From an uncultured Lachnospiraceae bacterium (lineage in GTDB: Bacteria; Bacillota; Clostridia; Lachnospirales; Lachnospiraceae): 64,000 nt of DNA. Where the stretch lies: contig CAJTSH010000015.1 in the NCBI GenBank assembly GCA_910578885.1, forward strand, positions 13,327 to 77,326, read 5' to 3'. A program made the position numbers and the translations under genes. The notes below the pieces were generated by a model. It saw only the letters and a program-made list of their open reading frames with translations, was not told the DNA's origin and did no database searches. How positions within the stretch are numbered: the stretch's first letter is position 1; each line of letters opens with the position of its first letter. Of the stretch, positions 1-7,893 are shown piece after piece.

Positions 1-278
1 AAGGTATTGACGATTTTTTCCGGATTATACTCTCCGTCCGTTTCAAATTTCCCCCTGAGCCGCAAAAAGCTAATCAATACATCTAACTTTTCACGAAACA
101 GTTCTTTATAATAGCCGGATTCTATAAAATCCGTATGAAACACATCGTTGGTATTCAAAACATTTTTGCTTGCCAATGCGCCCAGAAGGTAGACTGACAT
201 GACAAAAATAATGGTCAGGATAATCTGTACTGCAATGCCTATATTCTTCCATAACTGGGAATATTGCCTTTTATTCAT
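1..278 (-). CDS. Sensor histidine kinase, N-terminal fragment (runs off the left edge)
   Basis: The minus-strand reading frame starts at ATG 278 and is open to the window edge, giving about 92 residues. It begins MNKRQYSQLWKNIGIAVQII and has one clear membrane segment at about residues 13-34, followed by an extracytoplasmic stretch. That is the usual N-terminus of a membrane-bound sensor kinase. It begins 22 bases after the stop of the response regulator at 300-992 and on the same strand, the normal regulator-then-kinase order. The H-box and ATPase domain are outside the window, so the assignment rests on context and topology. Ligand unknown. Confidence 0.7.
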   Translation of the reverse strand, partial: MNKRQYSQLWKNIGIAVQIILTIIFVMSVYLLGALASKNVLNTNDVFHTDFIESGYYKELFREKLDVLISFLRLRGKFETDGEYNPEKIVNT

Positions 279-299
279 GGTTAACCACCTTTCCGCCGG

Positions 300-992
300 C
301 TATCCGTTCTTCTCTACCTTGTATCCCACGCCCCAGACCACTTTTAAATATCTGGGTTCTTTCGGATTTATTTCAATCTTTTCACGAATATGGCGGATAT
401 GCACCGCCACGGTATTATCTGCGCCTATCGCGTCCTCATTCCAGATATTCTCATAAATCTGGTCAATCGAAAATACCTTCCCTTGATTCTTTACCAAAAG
501 CAGTAAGATATTATATTCAATCGGCGTCAGCTTCACTACCTCACCATCCACACTGACTTCCTTCAAATCATCGTTGATCATTAGTCCCCCTACGGTATAG
601 ACCGCTTGGGAACTTTCTGCCGCATTGCCCAGCTTGGTGTACCTGCGAAGCTGGGATTTCACCCTTGCCACCAGCTCCAACGGATTAAATGGTTTTGAAA
701 TATAATCATCTGCTCCCACATTCAGACCCAGTATCTTATCGGAATCCTCTGATTTGGCAGACAAAATAATAATTGGTATACTGCTTTCCTCCCGAATCTT
801 AAGCGTCGCCCGAATCCCGTCCAGCTTGGGCATCATCACATCTATGATGAGCAGATGCACTTCATTTTCTTTGAGAACCGCCAGTGCCTGCTCCCCGTCA
901 TATGCCTTTAAAATCTGATATCCTTCCTGCTGCAGATAAATTTCGATTGCCTCTACGATTTCTTTATCATCATCACATACTAATATGTTCAT
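300..992 (-). CDS. OmpR/PhoB-family response regulator
   Basis: A 230-residue regulator. The receiver domain (about 1-115) shows the acidic pocket CDDD near the N-terminus, the phospho-acceptor Asp in LLIIDVMMPKLDG and the conserved Lys in YISKPFNP. The C-terminal winged helix (about 130-230) contains LTPIEYNILLLL and ends in the typical GVGYKVEKNG. I chose ATG 992 over a further upstream in-frame start because AGAAAGGAAGAA lies just before it and MNILVCDDD is the family N-terminus. It is followed by the partial kinase at 1-278, so the two form a two-component pair. Target genes are not identifiable here. Confidence 0.93.
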   Translation of the reverse strand: MNILVCDDDKEIVEAIEIYLQQEGYQILKAYDGEQALAVLKENEVHLLIIDVMMPKLDGIRATLKIREESSIPIIILSAKSEDSDKILGLNVGADDYISKPFNPLELVARVKSQLRRYTKLGNAAESSQAVYTVGGLMINDDLKEVSVDGEVVKLTPIEYNILLLLVKNQGKVFSIDQIYENIWNEDAIGADNTVAVHIRHIREKIEINPKEPRYLKVVWGVGYKVEKNG

Positions 993-1129
993 GGATTTCT
1001 TCCTTTCTCCGCAATATACTATTGTTTTTATCAATATAACAGATTTTCTTTAACTTCCCAATACCTGTTTCTTAAAATTTCTTTAATTTCCCTACATTCA
1101 TCAGACTGCTATTACACAGAATAAATTGT

Positions 1130-1163
1130 GTTACCTGAACGGCCGAATGAAATGAGCAGTAAC
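1130..1163. repeat. Dispersed palindromic repeat, divergent copy
   Basis: GTTAC and GTAAC ends enclose a core with CCGAATG and GAGCAGTAAC. It resembles the copies at 6514-6547 and 44014-44046. It lies in the intergenic region between the divergent genes at 992 and 1235. Confidence 0.4.
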
Positions 1164-1175
1164 TAAATCGTCCGG

Positions 1176-1204
1176 TTGACATTATTCCCATCTAACCATA
1201 CAAT
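1176..1204 (+). promoter_or_regulatory. Sigma-A-type promoter for the gene at 1235
   Basis: TTGACA (1176-1181), 17-base spacer, TACAAT (1199-1204), about 30 bases upstream of the ATG with AAAGGAAAGGATGG in between. Confidence 0.7.
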
Positions 1205-1234
1205 AGAATAAAAGGAAAGGATGGTTTATGATAT

Positions 1235-1825
1235 ATGAAAAAACATTATGCCTTTATCCCACTGAAAGATAAGGACTTGTCATCTTTTCGGAAATCACTT
1301 TTAGCAAGTCTCTCCCCTCGTCCTGTATTTGCAGTCCTTATGCTTGCAGCATTAGGGTTTATCGGTTTTTTTAGACAGGAAGTATTGATTTCTGACGGTA
1401 TAAGCCTTTTGATTTTCTCTCTGGCTGCTGCATTTATTCTATATCTGTTTTTTTTGGAAATCCAAAAAATGCTGATTATTTCCAAAATCCACAAATCGAG
1501 TCTGCTTCCCTTCATACATGTGCGGGGACTGGATTCCTCTTTTTACGTGGAAGAAGTAACAAACGGTTTTATTGTACAAATTGCACCCGTTAATCTCACA
1601 GACGTGTCCAATTCAGAGGATATTTTGTCGGAAATCACCGCCAAGTTCACAGAAAGCTCTAAACTTGCCGATTATCTGTATTCCTGCATGAACAGCCAAG
1701 ACGACCATCTTATAAATAAGGCAGTTGTTTACATCGAAATTATTCGTGACCAATTAGAAAAAGGTAACAAGGAAATCCTTGCTACCTATGATAAACTTAT
1801 AAATTTCAGAGAGGATCTGTGTTAA
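1235..1825 (+). CDS. Unknown protein with two transmembrane segments
   Basis: A 196-residue protein that I do not recognise. It has a short basic N-terminus, two hydrophobic segments at about residues 30-47 and 55-75, then a soluble domain of about 110 residues with an amphipathic C-terminal half (IIRDQLEKGNKEILATYDKL). It has its own good promoter (1176-1204). Its stop overlaps the stop of the convergent coiled-coil gene by four bases (1822-1825), so the two genes may interfere at their 3' ends. No catalytic motif is visible. Confidence 0.7.
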   Translation: MKKHYAFIPLKDKDLSSFRKSLLASLSPRPVFAVLMLAALGFIGFFRQEVLISDGISLLIFSLAAAFILYLFFLEIQKMLIISKIHKSSLLPFIHVRGLDSSFYVEEVTNGFIVQIAPVNLTDVSNSEDILSEITAKFTESSKLADYLYSCMNSQDDHLINKAVVYIEIIRDQLEKGNKEILATYDKLINFREDLC

Positions 1826-2601
1826 CCCTGTCTCTTTTTACCCTCCCTTTTCCATCTAAAATATTCGGCGTCCAGGTCCACCGTTACCCGTGGGCCTTTT
1901 TCTTTAACGCCCTCTTCCGTCTTGGCTTTCTGATCAAATTCCATCGGCGCTTTTGCCTTCTCTCCCTCCGCAGCTAAAGGTTCGCCAATTTTCTCAAAAT
2001 ACTCCGGGTTGACCCTGATTCCTGTCTTGCGGCTCTCATAACGGGATTTTTCCCGCTGCTTCTCTTTCATAAAGGCGTCTTTGCCCTCTTCTTTCGCCCG
2101 CTTCTCTTTTTCCAGCTCTTTGTTGCGCTCCGCAATGAGCTTTAGATATTTCTCTGTATCTACCATATCTTGAAGCTGGCCTTTTAGCTCAGACTGATTC
2201 TCCTTTAGTATCGCACGCCGCTGCCTCATTTCTTCTTCCGTCTTATCCAAAAGCTCTTTCACAGACTCCTCTGCAGCCTTCATAATTCCCTGTGCGCGTA
2301 CCAGAGCCTCATCTGTATATAATACAGCCGCTGCATATACATCCTCCGCACTGCGGCTTGCATTCCACAAAATCTTCTCTCCTCTCTTCCTTGCCTCACG
2401 CTCCGCTTTATCACGGCTTTGCTGCGTAGCTTCATACTCATCCATCATTTCATAAATGCAGGCATTCAGACGGTTCAACTGCTCCATCATCAGCTTCTTT
2501 TCAACAATGATTTTTTCTCCTGTCTTATCATACAGATCACTTCTGGACATCAATATATGGATATCCCGCAACACTCTCTCCAAATTATCTTGTGTGCTCA
2601 T
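1822..2601 (-). CDS. Coiled-coil protein, DivIVA/ATP-synthase-b-like, unknown role
   Basis: A 259-residue soluble protein starting MSTQDNLERVLRDIHILMSR. Residues about 20-200 are highly charged and helical, with Ala/Glu/Lys heptads typical of long coiled coils. The C-terminus ends in a short conserved-looking tail, VTVDLDAEYFRWKREGKK. ATG 2601 is preceded by AAGAAGGAGCCGAATTC, a good ribosome-binding site, so an in-frame start 21 codons upstream is not needed. It follows the PurM-like gene on the same strand (80-base gap). Similar proteins in Clostridia are often annotated as ATPase or cell-division coiled-coil proteins, but nothing here supports a specific function. Confidence 0.7.
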   Translation of the reverse strand: MSTQDNLERVLRDIHILMSRSDLYDKTGEKIIVEKKLMMEQLNRLNACIYEMMDEYEATQQSRDKAEREARKRGEKILWNASRSAEDVYAAAVLYTDEALVRAQGIMKAAEESVKELLDKTEEEMRQRRAILKENQSELKGQLQDMVDTEKYLKLIAERNKELEKEKRAKEEGKDAFMKEKQREKSRYESRKTGIRVNPEYFEKIGEPLAAEGEKAKAPMEFDQKAKTEEGVKEKGPRVTVDLDAEYFRWKREGKKRQG

Positions 2602-2681
2602 GAATTCGGCTCCTTCTTTCCTGCGCTTCTGCAGCGTTGCCCTCACTGGCGGATACAATTGCATTTCGTATCCTTTGACTT

Positions 2682-3623
2682 TTACATAATGTATCGAATC
2701 GTATAAGAATCCCGTTCTACCAATCCCAACGGATGTGGATTTTCCCCTGCCTTCTCCAATATCTCCATCATAATGTCCGCATCACTCTCAGCCACCAGAA
2801 GGAGCATTCCAAATCCCATGTTAAATGTCTGACGCATCTGCTCCTCACTGATATTTCCGTCCTTGTGAAGCATCCAATAGAGCGGCGGCATATGATCCAT
2901 CCGCTGCTTGATGACTGCGCCTGCACGGTTCTTAAGCAGTAATCGCACCGCCGCATCCAATCCTCCGTGTCCTACCTGTATGCAGGATTTGATCTCTATT
3001 CCGGAATGGTATGCCGCTTCCATTGCCCTACGGTACAGCTTTGTCGGCTGCATCAACAGTTCTCCCAAAGTCGTCCCTAATGTCTCATAATAGACTTCCA
3101 TAGACGCCTTACTTAAATACAGCTTTTTTCTCGCCAGCATATACCCATTATTATGTAAACCGTTTGAGGGAAGCCCGATAATGACATCCCCATCTTTAAA
3201 CGAAGAAAAATTCTCCCCTGTCTCCTTGTCTATTACACCGGCTGTAAATCCGACCATATCATACTGTTCATAAGAAATTATATCCGGCAGCTCTTTAATC
3301 TCGCTTCCTACATAGCGGACATTCCCGGCAAGGCAGCACCTCTCTGCTCCCGCCTCTATCTCCTTTAAACGTTCAACCTTTGGTCTTGCACAGGAAATGC
3401 TGTCATAAAACAGCAATGGCTTTGCCCGCTCTACCAATAAATCATTGATTGTAACTGCTACCGCATCCATTCCAATTGTATGAAAGCTTTGAATCTCTGC
3501 CGCAAGATACAATTTTCCGCTAATACTATGTGCCCTCGTAATAAGCACCGGCTCTTTCATTTTCTGTATCATGGAAAGCGGAATTTCATTTTCAAGTTTT
3601 TTTAATCCTAATTTTTCTCGCAA
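2682..3623 (-). CDS. PurM/AIR-synthase-like protein with altered nucleotide loop
   Basis: About 313 residues, related to phosphoribosylformylglycinamidine cyclo-ligase. Family blocks seen include AVTINDLLVERAKPLLFYD, YDMVGFTAGVID, GDVIIGLPSNGLHNNGYMLA, LMQPTKLYRRAM and GHGGLDAA. The glycine/aspartate loop that PurM has near the N-terminus (GTDGVGTK) reads ITRAHSISGK instead, and the GGETAEMPG block reads VGSEIKELPD. True AIR synthase activity is therefore doubtful and this is probably a diverged paralogue. The start is uncertain: TTG 3623 follows GTAGGAAAA, but the frame stays open and protein-like back to about 3729 without an ATG. It lies immediately upstream of the coiled-coil gene. Confidence 0.75.
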   Translation of the reverse strand: MREKLGLKKLENEIPLSMIQKMKEPVLITRAHSISGKLYLAAEIQSFHTIGMDAVAVTINDLLVERAKPLLFYDSISCARPKVERLKEIEAGAERCCLAGNVRYVGSEIKELPDIISYEQYDMVGFTAGVIDKETGENFSSFKDGDVIIGLPSNGLHNNGYMLARKKLYLSKASMEVYYETLGTTLGELLMQPTKLYRRAMEAAYHSGIEIKSCIQVGHGGLDAAVRLLLKNRAGAVIKQRMDHMPPLYWMLHKDGNISEEQMRQTFNMGFGMLLLVAESDADIMMEILEKAGENPHPLGLVERDSYTIRYIM

Positions 3624-3823
3624 TTTTCCTACTTCTTTCTCAAATTCCGTTACTGTCCGCCCATTTGGCAGCTCACAGCAACTAAACTCATCTTCCTCTG
3701 TTCCAAATACAGCTTGAAAGACTTGTTAAAAATATAGCATACCGGCTGCTGTTTGTCTAGCATTCCATCCGCATAATCGCCCTACAGAAAATGACAAATT
3801 ATTCGTTTTTTCGAATGAAAAAC

Positions 3824-3853
3824 GTAACTATTCAGCCTCCGCCAAACAGTTAC
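3824..3853. repeat. Dispersed palindromic repeat
   Basis: Reads GTAACTATTCAGCC ... CAGTTAC, matching the GTAAC/GTTAC-ended family at 27245, 51646 and 61448. It lies just past the stop of the DUF362 gene. Confidence 0.6.
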
Positions 3854-3866
3854 GCAAAAATTACTC

Positions 3867-4982
3867 TTAAATTTCTATAAGTTCATACTCTCTTGTCCCA
3901 AGTCCAATCTTCTCTGCGTGCTCCAGACAAGTTCTCCAGTTCGTATCCGGATGTGTGATATGGAAATGGTCATGATGTTCGTCGTGGTCATGCTCTTTAT
4001 TTTCCGCAAGAACGCTTCCCTCAATCACCGGCTGCCTGTTGCAGGCATCCACGCATGCCATATCTAGCGCCACAGGGTCGAAAGACGCCAACATTCCCAC
4101 GTCAGGGATAATCGGAATATCATTCTCACTGTGGCAGTCACAATTCGGCGACACATCACAGATCAAGGATATATGGAAGCAAGGGCGGTCTTTACAGACC
4201 GCATATGCATATTCCGCCATGCGGTAATTCAGTAAATCGTTCGCATGCCAATCTGTCGGTGAAATTGCATCCTTTGGACAGACGCCGATACATCTGCCGC
4301 ATCCCACACATTTATCCTGATTGATTGCAGCCTTTCTATCCGTTACAATTGCCGCCTCATGCGCACAGATTCTGGTACAGGCTCCACAGCCCACACAGAG
4401 CGCTTCGTCTACCTCCGGTTTGCCGGAACAGTGCATCTCCATTTTCCCTGCACGGCTGCCGGCTCCCATTCCGATATTCTTAACGGCTCCGCCGAATCCG
4501 GCTGCCTCGTGACCTTTGAAATGCGTCAATGAAATGAATACGTCCGCATCCATAACCGCGCGCCCGATTTTCGCTTCTTTGACATATTCCCCGTCAATCG
4601 GCACCAGTGTCTCGTCCGTTCCTTTCAAGCCATCCGCAATGATTACGTGACATCCGGTGGAAAACGGAGTAAATCCATTCTCGTATGCGGTATCCATATG
4701 ATCCAAAGCATTCTTCCTGCTGCCCACATATAAGGTATTGCAGTCTGTCAGAAACGCCTTGCCGCCGCATTCCTTTACCAGATCTACTACTACTTTGGCA
4801 TAATTTGGACGTAAGAAAGCCAAGTTTCCCAGTTCCCCAAAATGGATTTTAATTGCCGCATATTTGTCTTCAAAATTGATTTCCTTCATTCCTGCGGTTA
4901 CACATAATCTATGCAGCTTCTGAAGCAGGTTTTCAGAACCGCTGGTCTTAAATGTAGTGAAATATACTTTTGATTTCTCCAT
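3867..4982 (-). CDS. DUF362 domain protein with two 4Fe-4S clusters
   Basis: A 371-residue protein. The N-terminal DUF362 part (about 1-185) contains AAIKIHFGELGN, a DCNT motif and ISLTHFKGHEAAGFGGAVKN. Two ferredoxin motifs follow: CVGCGACTRIC and CVGCGRCIGVCPKD. The DUF362 region resumes with IPIIPDVGMLASFDPVALDMACVDACN. Near the C-terminus sits a histidine/aspartate-rich insert (ENKEHDHDEHHDHFHITHPD), a likely metal-binding patch. ATG 4982 is preceded by CAGGAGGGTACATAG. Members of this family are thought to be cytoplasmic iron-sulfur proteins of anaerobes, and no substrate is established. It is probably monocistronic. Confidence 0.9.
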   Translation of the reverse strand: MEKSKVYFTTFKTSGSENLLQKLHRLCVTAGMKEINFEDKYAAIKIHFGELGNLAFLRPNYAKVVVDLVKECGGKAFLTDCNTLYVGSRKNALDHMDTAYENGFTPFSTGCHVIIADGLKGTDETLVPIDGEYVKEAKIGRAVMDADVFISLTHFKGHEAAGFGGAVKNIGMGAGSRAGKMEMHCSGKPEVDEALCVGCGACTRICAHEAAIVTDRKAAINQDKCVGCGRCIGVCPKDAISPTDWHANDLLNYRMAEYAYAVCKDRPCFHISLICDVSPNCDCHSENDIPIIPDVGMLASFDPVALDMACVDACNRQPVIEGSVLAENKEHDHDEHHDHFHITHPDTNWRTCLEHAEKIGLGTREYELIEI

Positions 4983-5327
4983 CTATGTACCCTCCTGATT
5001 GAAAAAACTGTGTCACAGCCACGCTCTTTCTTACGGATTTTGCAGTAAGTGCAAAGTCCTGAGCCAAACTGTTAATTGGCGATACGCAGCTTTTATCTTT
5101 TCCTTCATCATACTATATTTTTGCTGTTTTTTAAAGCTCAAAATAAAATTCCGGTTATCCCTAACGATAAAATATTTGTTGACAGAAATAAAAATTGTAT
5201 AGAAACTGTACATATATTTATTATGAAAATCATTAAATTTTGAAGTTCAAATGCCCAAAGTGATTCCAAGCGGTAATGGGAATTGTAAAACTGCCGCTTG
5301 GAACTTTCAATTATTATATCAATTGTC
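4983..5327. other. 345-base intergenic stretch, no gene seen
   Basis: AT-rich. It holds only the 10-bp stem at 5264-5303. Short reading frames here show no plausible ribosome-binding site or protein-like composition. Confidence 0.5.
5264..5303 (-). terminator. Hairpin downstream of the amidohydrolase gene
   Basis: A perfect 10-bp stem (TTCCAAGCGG / CCGCTTGGAA) with a 20-base loop, 25 bases past the stop of the gene at 5328-6488. No T-run follows, so it may be a weak terminator or an mRNA 3'-end stabiliser. Confidence 0.45.
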
Positions 5328-6488
5328 TCAACTTCTGCACTTTCTATCCGAAGTATTTTTATATACCACATCCCCGTCAATGATTGTATAACAGATCTGA
5401 ATATCCGTCACAAAGGGGCTTCCGTCCACAATCACGATATCTGCATCCTTTCCCACCTCAATAGATCCAACCCGGTCTGACACTCCGATATGCTCCGCCG
5501 CATGAATCGTAATTGCCTGCAATGCCTGATGCTCCGTCATTCCCGCCTGAATTGCCATAGCTGCCGACAGTGTTAAATATTGTTCCTGCACCACTGGGGA
5601 ATCCGTGATAATTGCTACTTTGCATCCTGCATTCGCGAGAATTGCCGGCGTCTCGAAGGTCTTCTGCTCCAACTCTTTCTTGGAGGCATGACCAAAAGAG
5701 GGGCCTACGGCTAGGGAGTAACCCTCTTTCGCAAGCTCCTCCGCAATGAGATGTCCCTCCGTACAATGGTCTAATGCTAATTTCACATCAAATTCCTTCG
5801 CTATGCGGATTGCCGTAAAGATATCGTCTGCCCGGTGTACATGAGCCTTTAGCGGGATTTCTTTTCGGATTACCGGAAGCAGGGCTTCCAGTTTTGCATC
5901 AAACGGCCCGCGTTCCTTTTCATATACTTTTGCCTTCTGCAGCATTTCGCGCAGCTTTGCAGCAATCGTCATCCGGCAGGATATTGACTGATCCTGATAG
6001 GAGGCTTTTGGATTTTCCCCGAAAGCACACTTCATTGCCGCCTTTTCTTTCAACAGCATATCATCCACCCGTCTTCCAACGGTCTTTAAGACACAAAAAG
6101 TTCCGCCCAGTACATTTGAACTGCCCGGTCCGGTGCATACACAGGTAATTCCCGCCTCTCTTGCCATTTGAAATGTAATGTCCATCGGATTGATACCGTC
6201 TACCGCGGAAAGCTGCGGGGTCACACAATCATTCAGCTCATTGAAATCCTCCTCTGCCAATCCTCCGGTATAACCGTCCAACCCCAAATGGCAGTGTGCC
6301 TCCACGAACCCCGGATACACATTCAGACCTGTCGCATCTACAATCTGGGCGTCATTTACAATTCTTCCCTCAATAATCTCCGCCAGCTTCTCGATTTTAC
6401 CGTCCTTAACCAGAATATCTCCGACCCATGGCTGCTCATCTATTCCGTTGTATATCTGCCCTTGTTTGATTAGTATATGTCCGTCCAT
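5328..6488 (-). CDS. Amidohydrolase, imidazolonepropionase-like
   Basis: A 386-residue cytoplasmic metallohydrolase. Motifs in order: the first metal site YPGFVEAHCHLG (HxH), KAHVHRADD and LALDHCTEGH (further metal His residues), and the catalytic Asp in AIITDSPVV. The composite-domain ending VGSIEVGKDADIVIVDG is typical of the imidazolonepropionase/dihydroorotase group. ATG 6488 follows CGGAGAAATGT. No partner gene reveals the substrate: it is not next to histidine-degradation genes, and the M19 dipeptidase downstream lies beyond an intergenic region with a pseudogene. Call it an amidohydrolase only. Confidence 0.88.
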   Translation of the reverse strand: MDGHILIKQGQIYNGIDEQPWVGDILVKDGKIEKLAEIIEGRIVNDAQIVDATGLNVYPGFVEAHCHLGLDGYTGGLAEEDFNELNDCVTPQLSAVDGINPMDITFQMAREAGITCVCTGPGSSNVLGGTFCVLKTVGRRVDDMLLKEKAAMKCAFGENPKASYQDQSISCRMTIAAKLREMLQKAKVYEKERGPFDAKLEALLPVIRKEIPLKAHVHRADDIFTAIRIAKEFDVKLALDHCTEGHLIAEELAKEGYSLAVGPSFGHASKKELEQKTFETPAILANAGCKVAIITDSPVVQEQYLTLSAAMAIQAGMTEHQALQAITIHAAEHIGVSDRVGSIEVGKDADIVIVDGSPFVTDIQICYTIIDGDVVYKNTSDRKCRS

Positions 6489-6513
6489 ACATTTCTCCGT
6501 TTCTGCAAGTTTA

Positions 6514-6547
6514 GTTACCGTTCACTCCCTTCAGTTGTTCCGGTAAC
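6514..6547. repeat. Dispersed palindromic repeat
   Basis: GTTACCG ... CGGTAAC, a perfect 7-bp terminal stem. Read on the minus strand the core (CTGAAGGGAGTGAACGGT) closely matches the copy inside the end of cwlD (44014-44046). It lies just upstream of the amidohydrolase start. Confidence 0.65.
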
Positions 6548-6612
6548 CAATTCTACTCTCTTTGAATAATATGTACATGAGGGCGGATTTTATACTCAAG
6601 AGCATACTCATA

Positions 6613-6672
6613 TGCCAAATGATTTGCTATTCTTCTTAAAATAACGAGAACCTGTTGGCAAATCATTTAGCA
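6613..6672. repeat. 15-bp inverted repeat at the end of the broken phosphotransferase
   Basis: The arms 6613-6627 and 6658-6672 match with one mismatch (11 bp perfect: AAATGATTTGC / GCAAATCATTT), with a 30-base loop. The right arm overlaps the premature stop of the remnant at 6667-6840. It could mark the junction of a deletion or a rearrangement. Confidence 0.6.
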
Positions 6673-6840
6673 CGTGGGAATATGATATTCATTCTCAGCT
6701 TCCTCACTGCATTTTTGAATTTTTAATACTTTATCCTTAAACATCAGAACCGACGCTTCTGACATTCCAACTTCGTCTGTCAAATACTTCTCATCCGAAA
6801 TCAAATGATAAATTTTTTCTGGTAATTCCACTTCCTTCAT
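6667..6840 (-). pseudogene. Truncated aminoglycoside-phosphotransferase-like N-terminus
   Basis: ATG 6840 with ATAGGAG close upstream opens a 57-residue frame. Its sequence (ELPEKIYHLISDEKYLTDEV, then GMSEASVLMFKDKVLKIQK, then EEAENEYHI) looks like the first strands of an APH(3')-family kinase fold: a GMS-type loop followed by a VLKI lysine. It then stops after IPTC. The catalytic HGD loop and DxD region expected over the next 200 residues are absent, and the following 180 bases contain only repeats. The truncation coincides with the inverted repeat at 6613-6672. Family assignment is by eye from a short stretch, so moderate. Confidence 0.55.
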
Positions 6841-6850
6841 CTCCTATGTA

Positions 6851-7798
6851 TTACGATAAATCTACCCTTTCAAAAAACTCATATCCGTTCTTCCAAAATA
6901 TCTTTTCAATAATTTCTGAGCCAAATCCTGCACGCTCCATTTTCTCCATAAGAATCGGTATGGATTCCACCCCCGTCATACCTTCTGCAAACCGGTTGCC
7001 GCATCCGTCAAAATCACTTCCCAGTACAAGCGCATCCTCGCCGCCCTGATTTAAGATATGATCCATATGGCGAAACAACTCCGTCATCTCGACCGGCTCA
7101 CCCTCTTTTATAAAAGGAGCATAAAAATTCATTCCTATTATCCCTCTCCGCTTTATAATTTCCCAAATATGGGAAATTGTCAGATTTCTGGGATTTGGAC
7201 AGATATCGCGCACATTAGAATGAGAAGCAATGACCGGCGCTTCTGTCATGGAAAAAATATCGTCCGCTCCCGCATCCGACAAATGGGAAATGTCTAAAAT
7301 TATTTTTTGGTCAAGCAGATTTTTCACTGTCTCTTTTCCCTTTTCCGTCAACCCCTGCTGCTGACTGTATGCAGCTCCCGCTCCATACTCGTTTTCGTAA
7401 TTCCAGGTCAACATCGCAATAGAAACTCCAAGCTCCTTCGCCCGGTCAATACAACTCCCCATGATGGAAACATCCTCAACTGCTAAAAAAGCTGCCATCT
7501 TTCTCTCCGAAAGCGCCTGTTTCATATCACTTCCATTCCGGCAGAAAGCAATATGCTCCGACTCTTCCGACAAAAGAAATCTGGCTCTGTCATACAGTTT
7601 CATAAATTCCTTTTCGGGATGGCGCTTTGCCATCCGGGTGCGGTCTTTCCAGAGGGCAAACACTTGTATATAATGCTCCGCAAATTCTCCCACACGCTCC
7701 AAATCCAGATTTCCGCTGTTGCGGCGCAGGCTCTCCTCACTTGGAATCTCTGTTAATGTATCCACATGACAGTCAAAATAATCAATTCTATGCTTCAT
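6851..7798 (-). CDS. Membrane dipeptidase family (peptidase M19)
   Basis: A 315-residue zinc dipeptidase of the renal-dipeptidase fold. Motifs seen: the metal HxD in YFDCHVDTL near residue 8, the bridging Glu in FLAVEDVS, His in LDISHLSDAG and IASHSNVRDICPNPRN, and Asp in LGSDFDGCG. ATG 7798 is chosen because an AAAGGAGA site precedes it. An in-frame TTG 15 codons upstream has no such support. Predicted to hydrolyse dipeptides or D-residue-containing dipeptides in the cytoplasm. The gene starts only 10 bases before the phosphotransferase remnant on the same strand and may have been co-transcribed with it. Confidence 0.92.
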   Translation of the reverse strand: MKHRIDYFDCHVDTLTEIPSEESLRRNSGNLDLERVGEFAEHYIQVFALWKDRTRMAKRHPEKEFMKLYDRARFLLSEESEHIAFCRNGSDMKQALSERKMAAFLAVEDVSIMGSCIDRAKELGVSIAMLTWNYENEYGAGAAYSQQQGLTEKGKETVKNLLDQKIILDISHLSDAGADDIFSMTEAPVIASHSNVRDICPNPRNLTISHIWEIIKRRGIIGMNFYAPFIKEGEPVEMTELFRHMDHILNQGGEDALVLGSDFDGCGNRFAEGMTGVESIPILMEKMERAGFGSEIIEKIFWKNGYEFFERVDLS

Positions 7799-7893
7799 GA
7801 AACAAATCCGTCTCCTTTGCCAATCTTTGTGCAAACCTACCAATGCATATAATAAGTCTATGGATCATGTTTTATTTTATGATTCGAAACCGC

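Noticed and set aside
5138..5380. Reading frames in the 4983-5327 intergenic region
   Set aside because: Low-complexity, no ribosome-binding site, overlap the strong hairpin at 5264-5303 and the end of the amidohydrolase gene.
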